From contig OU612069.1 in the NCBI GenBank assembly GCA_914767715.1, positions 22,689,387 through 22,753,386 on the forward strand: DNA of 64,000 bases. The letters run 5' to 3'. A program made the translations under genes and the position numbers. Shown here piece after piece: positions 22,615-34,740 of the stretch; the stretch's first letter is position 1, and the number at the start of each line of letters is the position of its first letter. Under the pieces are notes generated by a model. It was not told the DNA's origin. It saw only the letters and a program-made list of their open reading frames with translations, and made no database searches. The stretch comes from Membranipora membranacea (Eukaryota > Bryozoa > Gymnolaemata > Cheilostomatida > Membraniporidae).

Positions 22615-23883
22615 TTATCTTTGCTCACAGATGAAACGCCTCTGAGCTTTGCATTTACAATCATTCCATTTTCCATCTTTCTTCACACATACACACTGCT
22701 CATTCCCGTTGGTGTTGTCTGGTTCACCACTTCTCCATGAAGCTTTATACGCAGCGAAGGCATGTGGATCGTTCCTCTTCCAAAATGCAGCAGTGCTGTA
22801 TCCTTTCCAGAAGAATGTCTTATGTTTGCCCTCTTTACCACCAATGTAAGCAAAGTCAGCTGCAATAACGAAAGGTTATACATTGCATTATATATTTAAC
22901 CACTTGTATGTAATTACAGATATAGCAAAGTTGAATTCAAGGACAGATAGGGTTCCCGCACAATTCATGAATGGACAGTAGAGTAATGCTATGTGGCAAC
23001 AGCTCCATTGGTAGGTTAATCTGTGCAAAACTCAAACTTATTGAGTAATATTATTACTTTGATTGGATGGTATAAAGCCACTGTGTTAGAAATAGCAGAG
23101 CACAAGGTGAAATAAGGCCATCAAAATTTTTACCAGATTGAATCATTTGAAATGAACTACCAAATGATTTGCTGACTGCTCAATAATTTGATACTTATTT
23201 TTGGTGTACTTTGTAACTAAATATAACATCGTGGGTTGAAATCTAGATGGAATTGGAAAAAAACATAAAACCCTGATTATAAGCAAACATGGCCAAGTAA
23301 AATATCATGATATATGAAACAAACCTAGGTGGTTATTTTTAACAAAGGACTTCAGGTTGTCTCTTCTCCATGAGTTCTCTGCTGTCACCAGTTTACCATG
23401 GTACAGATCTTTACAGTCCTTTTTGGCCTTATCATAATGCGCCTTTTTATCACTGATGTGTAAGCAGGATTCTCCGCCATGACCTACACTCTGGAAGGGA
23501 TGCTTACAGTCGGAGGCTATAAGAAATCGAACACATTCATTCTATAGTTAAGTCATTAATGATATGGTATTATTAGTTGTTATCGTCGCAAAAATCAATT
23601 TTCAAACTCTTTTATATAGCTTGACAGGATTAAGTTGGCTGGTATTTCTCCAAACCTTGATCGATAGAATAGAAGGGGGGCTCTGAACTTAAATATGATA
23701 TACAGATTTACCAAAATCATCTTGACATGTTAAAAAATACCATAATAATTATATACTATTATTTCTTTTTTGTGTATATGATCATTGTCAGCATTAATTT
23801 TAATTATATACTTATGTCAAAGACTTACCTGAAACTGGGGCAAGCTGCACCGCCAATATAACAGTAAGAGCAACAGCAAACAT
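22615..23883 (-). CDS. C-type lectin-like secreted protein, gene 2
   Basis: Three coding exons on the minus strand, 23883-23829, 23516-23325 and 22859-22615, with phase-1 GT-AG introns as in the other two genes, encode 163 residues. A signal peptide (MFAVALTVILAVQLAPVS) is followed by one C-type lectin domain. Exon 2 has a 3-codon addition before ESC (VGHGGESC) and differs widely from genes 1 and 3 in its first helix (NSWRRDNLKSFVKNNH). Exon 3 keeps EPDNTNGNEQ, the CVCV/CKC extra cysteines and WND, which supports a shared ligand-binding site. An intact TATA box lies at 23973-23983. The gene is inverted relative to its paralogues and is the most diverged member. All reading frames are open. 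Confidence 0.92.
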
Positions 23884-23972
23884 GGTGAATGCTAAGTGAC
23901 AAGTCGCTTCTAGAGAAACTACTAATCTATCGCAAAGATAAAGCTGCAATGACAGGATAGACTCTGCACCTC

Positions 23973-23983
23973 CTTTATATATG
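23973..23983 (-). promoter_or_regulatory. TATA box of lectin 2
   Basis: Minus-strand CATATATAAAG about 90 bp upstream of the ATG, at the position conserved in lectins 1 and 3. Confidence 0.7.
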
Positions 23984-24394
23984 ATCAGTCAACCCTTCAG
24001 GTGTTACATCACCATACTGGCCCCTCAAGTGTAGGTGTATTGTGAAGAAACCACAGAGTCCATTATTTTATCATCATTATGTCATTAATGTTCTTTCAAT
24101 GTAACATTAATGAGGGCCCTGGACTTCCTGTGAATGTCAGAAATTCGTTGCTGTGCCAAACTAAAAAACGTTTTGATCGTGACAAGACTATCATAATACA
24201 CATTTGTAATTTGATTGGTCCCCGGACTATATATTTATGTCCTCCTGTCAGCTTATCTCATGATTTACTGGTTCTGGTGTGATAAGGTACAGTTCTGTTA
24301 CCATCTATCTGTCAATCAAAAGCTTCTTTAGCATAATCTCATTTCAGGACAACAACTGGCCACTGCAGAAACCTGTCATAAACAGAGACACATA

Positions 24395-24588
24395 GTCGCT
24401 TCTCGGCCTATTGGCTAAAATCAAAGTGTCACTGCCAATGGGTGATTAATGCCTGTTCCAGTTTCTGGCAGCTTGCTATGCACTGACGGTTAGGAGGTCC
24501 CCAAGGCCTCACCTCTAGGATGCATTAAAGTTTACTCGGATTTATCACCCTCTTAGTACGAGGAACTTTGTTTTTTCATAAACAGGGC
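24395..24588 (+). mobile_element. U2-snRNA-headed retroposon, copy 3
   Basis: Begins TCGCTTCTCGGCCTATTGGC and is the paralogue of copy 2, with an internal deletion near the 3' end. Flanks ACACATAGTCG and ACACCTTGTCG preserve the original target duplication in diverged form. Confidence 0.8.
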
Positions 24589-26127
24589 TTACACCTTGTC
24601 GGAAAACCTGTCTGGTGTTCTGGGATGTTGCCGGCTTAGCTGGGAAACCCTGACTGGATGTATTTCATTACTTATATTGAGCACACATACATATGGTTTA
24701 CAGGACATTACTACTAACTTGCTCACTTAACTGACCTAAACAAGGTTACTCACTTGCCTCACATGTTACTTATATTGAACTCATACAGATAGTTTACAGG
24801 CCATCACTTCCAACCAGCTCAATCTTTCTGACCTAACAAGGTTACACACTATTCACACACCATTGGTATCCATTCCAATCATACTCTCACCTGGACATAC
24901 TGACTGACAGACTCATCATCTATCTCTCTGGGAAATATTATTTGCATCTAACCCTTCTTGCACACTGATTTAAACCTTAGCATTGGGCTAAGTTGGACCA
25001 CCTTGTTATTTACATCCGACCACATATCACAATCTCTTCAGGCCACATCAAGAATTGGTCGGTCATTCAGAATTTTCTATTTTTGGTTTCTTGCTGGATC
25101 ATATAGCTCACACACATAGACATCAGAAAACTTTTTTGAAACCAATAATTTTGATTAGACAAAACATTTTTTTTATGGTAGCAGGTGTACAACATATGAG
25201 CAAATTTATCAGACTCATCAACACAATTTGACTTGGACAAGATTTCACCTTTTCCAAAAATTGATGCTATATTTTGATAAAAATAGACCTTAAAACTGTG
25301 AATGGTTAAACACCGACACTTATAATGAAACCTTTCTCCTAAAGATAAAGAACAGCTAGCCTGTTTGAGGTAAACTTCGACCATTGACAGTATCTTCATG
25401 TATCCATTTCAAAAGAAAAATTATTATTGGTTTGTGTTCTGTTGTTCTTCATAACACGTGACAATTTTGGAGGTTAATAAAAAAGTTAACACAACAAAGA
25501 GGATTGCTTTAGCTTGGGATTACAGAGGCAGTTCAGTTTGCAGTGCACCAAAAAATTTCTGGATCGAAAATGCCTGAAGATGGAATATTAACACAACTAT
25601 TTTCAATAAGAATGATTCAATACCAACTAATTGAGTTTTTGTTTAGCTTTTCACATTTGGTAAAACAGGCGGATGTTGTCGCCCTACCTTGCTACTTAAC
25701 TTGTCTGAATGCATCTACATAAATAAACCAATTTATCGGAAATATTCTTTTCAATTTTGGTACTACAAATTATTATAAGGAAACAAAAACATTGATCGAA
25801 ATTAAAATCATTCTCATTTCTATCTGTAAAACCATATTGAGCTCTCCGAAACATGAGAAAGCATGTATAGTTATATCAGTGGTTTTTCGTCTCATTTTAA
25901 TTGCTGCATTGAATCTTAGAAGCCTTTTGAAAAATTTATAACACTCAAACTTGTCGTCCAATTTTTAGACCATCATCAATCGTGTCAGAAAAATAGCAAC
26001 TTAGAAAGATATAGTATATATACAATTGCCAGCTCACATTTGACATTATCACACTGATCTGTGGTACCACATTATTTTTCTATGGTGCCAAAATCACCGA
26101 GCTCATTATTTAATCATTATATTTGTT

Positions 26128-26420
26128 TCTTAAGCTTTCTAAGAAAAGACGACTTGTCACTTCAGTTGTCTAGAATGAATGGGATGAGAAAAACCCGTGA
26201 ACTGACGAAATAAGTAAATTTGCATAAACTCGCTATAAGGTGCGCCGTGGTACAGGATAATGCTTAAGTTAAGATAAGATAACTACAGAATGTGAGGCTC
26301 AGAGGCCAGGAAAAAGCTAGTAAATTTTACCAGTTATAACACAGTACTGGATTATTAAATAACTGAGCCTTGTCACATTGCTCAAGAAAAAATGAGTTCT
26401 TTAGGTGTAAAAAAACTCTG
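26128..26420 (+). other. Insertion specific to duplication copy B
   Basis: Copy A passes directly from TTTCTATTTTTAGGC, whereas copy B has about 290 extra bases before the same acceptor-like TATTTTTAGGC. No terminal repeats or ORF recognised. Confidence 0.5.
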
Positions 26421-26429
26421 TATTTTTAG

Positions 26430-26625
26430 GCATTGATGAGGGTTTGAGTGAGAATTTTAGCAATATTACCATACAAATTATTTCTCGTGACAATACTCTA
26501 TTCCACACAAATCATACAGACTACCTATAAAGACCAAAGCACTTGTTAGTCAGGCAGTTACTTATGCCACAGTCATGTCAGATTTGCATGGTAAAACAAC
26601 CCAATGCTCTACTTGGCATGAATAA
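26430..26625 (+). pseudogene. Frameshifted copy of the 18.5 kb candidate exon
   Basis: Same acceptor and frame as 18537-18730, but TACCTATAAAG replaces TACCTAAAG. The 2-bp gain brings a stop codon into frame after about 30 codons. Confidence 0.3.
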
Positions 26626-27162
26626 CTGATGATGGAAAGAGTGCCTCCGTCAAGGTAAGCTATCTCTCATTGTCATCATTATAATGTCACAATCTCTGGG
26701 ATGTGCTATATATGAAACAAGTACATTTGGGAGACTGTGACATCATGATGCAGAGAAGGAATATCTTTTGGTAGGCTTTAACAAAACATTAATTTACACA
26801 TTTTCCTTGTTTGTTTTAAGCACTATTTCTTTATGTCCTCCTGTCATATTTATGCCCGATTGCTGCAAAACCGCCAAGCTCATTAATTTCATCGTTAAGG
26901 TCGTTTGTTAATAAGGTGTGACAGGTTCCCTGTGATTATGAGTTAGTTGTCTGCCTCTCAACCTATTGTTTTTCCTGACATATAGAATTAAATATTTCAC
27001 GCATCATTATTATACATTGCAGATTGATGTATCTGTACTATTTATTTGTGTCCTCCTGTCAGCTTATCTCATGCTCAACTGATTAAGGGATGATAAGGGG
27101 GGGGGGGGTGTCACCATCTATCTGTCAATCAAAAGCTACTTTCAGGACAAAGGCTTCCGTTG

Positions 27163-29290
27163 AAACGATGATGATGATGATGTGTTTATTTGTCTCATCA
27201 ATTAGAGAAATAAAATGCTTCATGTGAGTGCTCTCTTGTTAAAAGTATGGACGGTAAAAATAAATGGATAAAAATTCACATAAAAAGTTTACTTTTTTGA
27301 AAAACGCTATTTAGGTAGTGAACACAGTTAGCTCTAAAACAAAGTTTGCGAAGGTTTACTCTGTACCGGATGGTGGAATATCGGCCTGATGGGCATTGAG
27401 TAAATGTCAACATGGGAGTTTGTTCGGTTGCCACCATGCGAAGACTCTTTGTAGCGAGTTTGTTGTGGTAGAGATCGGCTACTGCGGTGAAGGTGATATC
27501 TCCTGCGAGGCGACCGGCTGAGCGCACCACTCGCTGTAGATGTTTTTTAGAGTCTGCACTAAGATGAGAATATATCACTACTAGATGATAGAGTAGGATG
27601 CTTTCGATGAAAGATTTGTAGCATGATGTAATCAATCTGGTATCTATTCCCAGATGATACAGCTTGCTCATAATGTGAAGTCGAGTTCTAGCTTTCTTTA
27701 CAGTTCGGTTGGCAGAGGCTGTAAAGTCAAGTTTAGTAGTTAGCGTAGTACCAAGATACACGAACTCCGTTACTTGATCGATCGGGGAACCATTTATTAC
27801 CAGCTGTTGTGTGGTCGGGTTATCCCGTGCATTGCTGAAAACCAGTTCTTTGGTCTTCTTTGAGTTAAGAAGCAGGTCATGTTCGCAGCACCAAGCATAT
27901 AGATGATCTGCTTCTTGTTGGAGACACGATGGCTGGGTACTCGTGAGAAACTCTAGTATGACTGTGTCATCAGCATATTTGAGGATTTCGGTATTGGAGT
28001 TGAGTGTTGGCATACTGGATACATAGAATGAGAAAAGTAGCGGACTGAGCACACAGCCTTGAGGGCTCCCAGTAGATGTTGTCGTAGATGCTGATACATT
28101 GGACGTTGTTATAACACGTTGTGTGCGATTTGTGAGGAAACTGTAAAGCCAGTTAAGAATATTCGGATGAATATCATAATCACAGAGTCTGGAGATTAGC
28201 AGGGACGGATTTATAGTATTAAAGGCGCTGGTGTAGTCAATGAATAGTGTTCGAACATAGTTTTTAGCATTATTGTCTAGATGGAGACTTACTGAGTCAA
28301 TAAGAGTGATGAGTGCATCTTCAGTCGACCGATTCTGCTGATATGCGAACTGTGATGAGTCATCGAGATGTGGGGCTATGCGCCTCACTATCAGCTTCTC
28401 CATACACTTTGCTACGACTGATGTCAAAGCTATGGGCCGGAAGTCTTTCGGTTCTGATGCACCGGACAGTTTTGGTAAAGGCTTGATAGTGGCTGCTTTC
28501 CATGCTGATGGCATAGTACCTTGCTTCACTGACATATTGAATAACGCCAGCAGCGGTTCGGTGAGCGAGGATGCAGCTGTCTTCAGCAATCGTGCAGTCA
28601 GATGGTCTAGTCCAGGGCTCTTATTCGTCTGGAGACTGCGCACTACAGCATAAACTTCAGAAAACGTAAAGAAATCATCACAGTTAACAATATCAGGCAA
28701 AAAAGGACTTTCATTAGCCTTTTCAAAACGATTATAGAAAACATTCAAAATATCAGCATCGAGAGAGCACACTTGTTTAGAATTTTTCAATTTTCTATAA
28801 AGATTTCAAATTAGACCATGCCATTCTGCTATTAGATTGCATAGATTGTTCAACAGTGGAGGCATATTGTCTCTTAGCATGTCTGATTTCCCGTTGGACC
28901 TGGGCTTTCAGTTTAGGGTGGTCAGAGGACTGATCTTTAAAACATTCATTTCTGTAATCAATCAACCTTATGATTTTGGGAGTAATCCAGGTTTTATCAT
29001 TTGCTGGGATTGTCACATTTACTGTTGGAATGCATTCTTCAATGCAAAAGTTCATATAGTCAATGAAGGTATCAGTAGCTACATTGACATCAGCATCAGG
29101 TGAGTTGAGAAGAACAGGCCAGTCGGTATCATCAAGGCAGCTGAGGAGCTTGTTAGTATTGGTCTCATTCCAAACCTGCCTGGCTACTTTGACAGGCTTA
29201 CTACAAGTCCAAACAGAGTCAATAACCAGACTTATTGTTCAGTCATCTGTAAGCTTGTATGCTATATCAGCACTGATCTTAAACCACTGC
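27163..29290 (-). mobile_element. 5'-truncated CR1/Rex1-like LINE with reverse transcriptase
   Basis: On the minus strand, EN-RT linker sequence (29290-28801) is followed by a long reverse transcriptase frame (28799-27276, about 504 codons). RT landmarks in order: NKSPGLDHL, PLPKLSGASEPKDFRPIALTS, QFAYQQNRSTEDAL, LFIDYTSAFNTI (catalytic D), SPQGCVLSPLLF, YADDT (catalytic D-D) and FVYLGTTL. The C-terminus ends near the typical CPSGRYSTIRYR motif. One extra base near 28799 shifts linker against RT, an in-frame TGA sits near 29254, and the endonuclease is missing, so it is inactive. The 3' end is a short (CAT)n tail at 27163-27180, as in CR1-type elements. It inserted into duplication copy B; copy A lacks it. 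Confidence 0.93.
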
Positions 29291-29369
29291 TACCACACAG
29301 CCAAATGTGAGCTTATTGAATTCTGTATAGCTCAAAACTAATAATATGTGGCTGCAATCTCATCTGCGT

Positions 29370-29529
29370 CACCTAATGAGCAAATTATTTGCACAAACTG
29401 ATCATCAGAATCATGGTATGAAGTAGTTGCTGTCTTACTAGTAGAAATTAATGATATCATCAGCTAGTGCGTAAGTTTTATGCCCTGATTTTGAAGATCA
29501 GTTTGTGCAAATTATTTCCCCATGAGGTG
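29370..29529. repeat. Inverted repeat, MITE-like
   Basis: 29370-29403 (CACCTAATGAGCAAAT... CTGATC) is complementary to 29496-29529 with few mismatches, arms about 34 bp around a 92-bp centre. It is in the part of the copy-B insertion not explained by recognisable LINE coding sequence. Confidence 0.7.
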
Positions 29530-29890
29530 AAAATTTGTAGATTAAAGTCTCAATTAGTTATCTTGCAGCTTTACAGAATTCAATGTGCACAGATTTGCCT
29601 GAGTGGCAGTAGTAGTTTAAGTGGCACATTATCTTTCAAGGGTTTGCAAAGTCACCCATAATTCCATCATTATGTACCCTATACAATATTTCCCGTTATT
29701 GTTGACAAAAATCCTTGCCAACCAATTTATTCTGCATGACATGAAAAAATCTGATCTTTAGCACAACATTAGCATACATATTAAGATTAATTGTTACTGC
29801 ACTGTTTTCCTCCTGTCAGCTTATCACATGAGGACTGATTGAGGGATGGTATATTTCCATCGTCCTGTCAGTAAAATGATACTTTTGCAC

Positions 29891-30671
29891 AAGCTCTTTA
29901 AACACTAAGGCAGATGGTAAAACAACTCAGTTATTTAAAGTCAAAAATGCTCAGCTGTAGTAATCTCCTCCTTACTTTTCCAAAAGCTATCTCCTTTAAT
30001 TCAGAATAACCACATTTGGTCACCTGGATCATTAGTCAATCAGCTAACGATTCATTTATTTTTTTCTGCAAAAAACTCCAAATCTGACAAAAAATCTCCA
30101 AGTTCATGTTTTTCTGCTTGGGCAGAATTACATTTCGACATGGTAACTCACAGAGATCTGGTTTTTTTTGGAGCATCAGTTCATCACATTATCTAAATGA
30201 GCTTTTGAGGGCATGTTTGAAATATTTTTTGAACATATTTAAAATTGCGTTTTACTTTTTCATTACAGTGTTTATTTCATCCATCAGTGCAGTGGCAATG
30301 TTGCGCAAGGCAGTGCAAAGAGCCTATATATTTGTAGTTTCTATGCCATTGTGTACAGTTTCAAAGACATTTTAATTGCCTTTTATCAAAGTAGTAGAGA
30401 AATTTACAAATGACAATGGAGATGCTATACTGAACTTAAACAAAAGAATATTTCTGTTGATTGATATAAGTTTTCAGTATAGATTGTGGTGACCCATCAG
30501 ACACCCATCAAATTCTATCAGAATGACGATATACCTCAAAATAATTAATTGTCATTGTCATTGTCATTAATTGATACGATACTCTGTTTGTCTTGTAGTA
30601 TTGCACTTTTAGCCAGTCAGATCTGCACTTTTACCTCGATAGAATTTTTGATTTATATATGCAGCGTTAGG
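29891..30671. other. No gene recognised
   Basis: AT-rich spacer between duplications, without recognisable exon, RNA gene or terminal repeats. Confidence 0.4.
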
Positions 30672-31920
30672 TATTTTGTAATTCCTGCTCAGACCAAATA
30701 TATTTTCCAACCAGTATTCCAAGCCTGAAACCCCAGTTCTGATACAAAAATTGGCCCATATTGAGTGTACCCCATTTTTTATACCAATTATATTGCATCT
30801 AAGATATCATATCATATTATGTTGAATCAATAGGCTCTAGTGGCTGGCTGCTCATTAATTTACATTTTTAAAAATGACCATGATACCTTGTCGACATTCA
30901 ATTATCCACACGCTCTTTACTCAACAAAACCATGGTCCATGCTTCTAAAAAAGTGATACAAGGTTGCGATCACTTCACTCTTGGCTAGCCGGGTAAACCT
31001 TCTTCCGGGAGTTTTTGCACAATCAAGTAGACGGTGCTCGGGGAGAGGTGTTTATGCCATACCATCCTCCATTATGCTGGATGGGTATAGGATTATATTA
31101 ACTGTGTGTCTGGAGGGCTCACCCCTAATAACACACATAATATTCTTTGTGAAATATTCTGCTGCATTTTCAGTGAGCTGGTATCTGTATGGTCGACCTT
31201 GGTGTATTTATCACCATTTAGGAATTGCAGTCCTGAAATAACCATTGACAGCATTCATGTTACGGTTGAATTTGGACATTTTTTTAAAAATTGTGCACTG
31301 GGAGTGCATCTATTCTGCAACAAGTTTTAATGTTGTTACTTTCGAGGATTCGGTTAGCCAAACAGGTGGGCTGCCTCAAGAAACAACATATCTGAAATGG
31401 CCTCCAAACAAAATTGGAAGCAATTCTTCACGCAGTGCATTGAAACGATCCAAGTACAATTGAGACCTAAGCTGGATGAAGAGATCAATTAGAGCAATTA
31501 CAGACATTGTTTTCTCAGAGTAAATTTTCTAATCCCTCAAGAAAATCTTATTTGTAAGCAACCAGTTGTATTGCAGTCTCTGTCTTTCATTACAGGGAAA
31601 GAATTTGTTACTGTTGTGCCTTGTTTATCTTTTCCAAAGGATTTAAAGGCAATGTAATATTAGAATATCAAAACCTGAGGATTACCTTTGTGTCTCAAGA
31701 CTTGTTGCCTCTTGTGATATTCATGTATTATAGCATTATTACATCAGATTAAAATTGAAGGTTGATTTAAATCACATGTCTCGTATCAAGCAAAATCCTG
31801 GAGCATAGGCGGCAAAATTTGTTGCCTTAGTGGCCAGGCCGCAATAACTGCGCCAGGTTGCTCTCTGTTTGCAGGCAGGTCGGAGCACATCTGGGTGCCT
31901 ACCAAAGCCCAGAGCTAGAT
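30672..31920 (+). repeat. Tandem duplication, unit 1
   Basis: Starts TTTTGTAATTCCTGCTCAG and is repeated directly at 31921. About 260 bp (31041-31300) is additional to unit 2. No recognisable protein in either strand; a 114-codon minus frame in unit 2 (32991-32647) is broken here. Confidence 0.85.
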
Positions 31921-32900
31921 AATTTGTAATTCCTGCTCAGTCCAAACATATTTCCCAACCAGTATTCCAAGCCCAAAACCCCAGTTCTGACACAAAAATT
32001 GGCCCATATTGAGTGTACCCCGTTTTTTAATCCAATTTTATTGCATCTAAAATATCATATCATATTATGTTGAATCAATAGGCTCTAGTGGCTGGCTACT
32101 CATATATTTACATTTTTGCAATCGACCATGGCACCTTGTCGACATTCAGTTATCCACACTCTCTTTACTCAACAACACCATGGTCCATGCTTCTAAAAAT
32201 TTATACAAGGTTGCGATCACTTCACTCTTGGCTAGCCGGGTAAACCTTCTTCCGGGAGTTATTGCACAATCAAGTGGAGGGTGCCCTGGGACTGCATCTA
32301 TACTGCAACAAGCTATAATATTGTTACTTTTGAGGATTCGGTTAGCCACACAGGTGGGCTGCCTCAAGAAACAACAAATCTGAGATGGCCTCCAAACAAA
32401 ATTGGAAGCAATTCTTCACGCAGTGCATTGAAACGATCCAAGTACAATTGAGTCCTAAGCTGGATGAAGATATCAGTTAGAGCAATTACAGACATTGTTT
32501 TCTCAGAGTAAATTTTCTAATCCCTCAAGAAATCTTAATTGTAAACAACCAGTTGTATTGCATTTTCTGTCTTTCATTACAGGGAAAGAATTTGTTACTG
32601 TTGTGCCTTTTTTATCTTTTCCAAAGGATTTAAAGGCAATGTAATATTAGAATATCAAAACCTGAGGATAATCTTTGTGACTCAAGACTTGTTGCTTCTT
32701 ATGATATTCATGTATTAAGGCATTATTACATCTGATTAAAATTGAAGGTTGATTTAAATCAGATGTCTTGTCACAAGCCACATCCCGGAGCATAGGCGTC
32801 GAAATTCGTTGCCTTAGTGGCCAGGCCACAATATCTGCGCCAGGTTGCTCTCTGTTTGCAGGCAGGTCGGAGCACACCTGGGTGCCAACCAAAGCCCAGT
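31921..32900 (+). repeat. Tandem duplication, unit 2
   Basis: Direct repeat of 30672-31920 without the 260-bp extra segment. Similarity ends near ACCAAAGCCCAG, shared with the end of unit 1. Confidence 0.85.
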
Positions 32901-33909
32901 AGACGATGGACCTCAGATCCATTTGATATGAGGCCCTTTCGATAAATTTAAGGTTCAATGACCAAGGGTACATTGTGGCAGCATCATTCAAGGATTGTAA
33001 TAGTTAATCCTATTGTAAAAACTGCCTCAATACTGCCTTCCTAGCTCTACCCACCTCATCAATTTGGCTAGAATAGTTAGGTGTAATTTAAGGATGAAAC
33101 ATCAAGTCTAATTGTGGAGTAAGGCTGTACAAAAAGAAATTTTTATGGGAGAGCCTGCATATTCTATTTTTTACTGTAATCAAAAACTTTGAATTCAGTT
33201 CATTCTCCAAAACCCTATAATTGTGACAAATAGATGAAAGGAGTTTTTGGCATCAAGCTTCACATAACTTTCCCCTTGACACAAAGCTTGCAGGTACCTT
33301 GACCAAGGAGTAAAAAAACTCTGTCTTTGACTATTGTTAAAAAATTTACTCTGTACCCCTTTACTCTGTGAAGCAGTCTATCTAGCCACATGCTTGAAAC
33401 TAAAATGTTTTAGACAGATAGATAGATGGGGTGATAACTCTATACTGCAAATGAGTCACCAAATTTGCCAAAATTGACTTTAATGAACTGAGAATGGGTT
33501 TTTTTTACAGCTGAATAAAATCTTTATGGAGTATGATCCATGTTGACTCAATAGCACAAAATAACTCAAACTAAAAGCTTATCTATCAATGTTAACAATT
33601 ACTACCTTGTCGGTCATCGCTCCAAAATCTTATACTTATGCTTCATTGCAATATCACATATGGATTACACATATCTGGAAACTGTATAATTTTGATTAGA
33701 AAATTACCTATTCATACAGCAAAATAAGCTTCAATTTTTTTAATGTTTTAACTATGACATTAATAATGAAGTATTTTTCTTCACAAAACATATTCTGTTT
33801 GACATAAAGATAAACTCAGCTCAGTTCAACAACCCAGCTCGCAATCATGACATTTCTATGTTTGTTTGTTTCTACTGTTTGTCTTTTTTGAATTAGCAAT
33901 GTGCCCGGG
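32901..33909. other. No gene recognised
   Basis: AT-rich sequence with no supported coding, RNA or repeat feature. Confidence 0.4.
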
Positions 33910-34740
33910 CCTGGCATAGTTAATTGTCACTTTAATGACCCACCATCTGAATCGGAAAACTTAATCAAATATTCTTGCTTGGTTTGTTAAACCTTGCCTA
34001 ACTTCAGGATGGTGTGGGAAAAATCTGGTTTGAAACTTCTTTCTTAAACGTTTATTGACAAGCAATTTTCATCATTAATATTATGTTTTTCTGAATGTAC
34101 CAAGATCAAACAATAATAAATAAATATGGAATGAATAAATAAAGAAGAAATATTGATGATGAAGACTTTGGTGATCTTGACTTTGTTAACTTACTGCTGG
34201 TCATAAGAATCCAAAAACATTGGAGTAATTCTAGGGGACTTATTCCATTACAACACTTGGTGACCCTGAGAAAAACAAGCAAATACATCTACACTAGAAC
34301 TGTTTCACAAGATCCACACTTACAGATTAACCTGCTGATATTGAGAAATTGAGAAAGAAACAGAGCCCACAGAGATGCTCTACTGCTACAGTGCTCTACT
34401 GGATAATGCAAGTTGAACATGAGAGATAACTCAGCTAGCAGACCCTAGCGACATACACATTATAAGATTATAGGAACTTTTTCAGCCATCAGGATATAAT
34501 ATACACAGTCATTGTGACCAGACAATACTAGTTTTCAGATTCAGGTGAATGGTTATTGTAACTGCCATCCTAGATTTAGTTTTGTACAGGTGGATTTTTA
34601 GTGAAGTTTATTTGTTTGTCACTAACAAACTGGCAATAGCAGTAACGCCATAAACACCGTTAAACTACAATTTGAAATAAAAGTTGATTAAAATACCGTG
34701 TGATTAGTCTGATTCAAGTAGGCATAGTAAAGCTCGGCAT
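33910..34740 (+). repeat. Second tandem duplication, unit 1
   Basis: Blocks from GGCATAGTTAATTGT to GATTCAAGTAGGCATAG recur in order at 34741-35830. Non-coding by inspection. Confidence 0.8.

Larger units (their letters stand above)
24380..29890 (+). repeat. Segmental duplication, copy B
   Basis: Paralogous to 16840-19470. Similarity is interrupted by about 290 bp at 26128-26420 and by the LINE-containing block 27163-29647, after which alignment resumes at AAAGTCACCC. Confidence 0.85.

Noticed and set aside
25067-25399. 110-codon minus ORF in duplication copy B
   Set aside because: Copy A has an in-frame stop in the paralogous frame, and no family or splice pattern is recognised.
28378-28653. 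Plus-strand ORF over the LINE
   Set aside because: It is a shadow of the reverse transcriptase frame on the minus strand, without domain features.
32647-32991. 114-codon minus ORF in tandem unit 2
   Set aside because: The tandem unit 1 counterpart is broken by several stops and no domain is recognisable.
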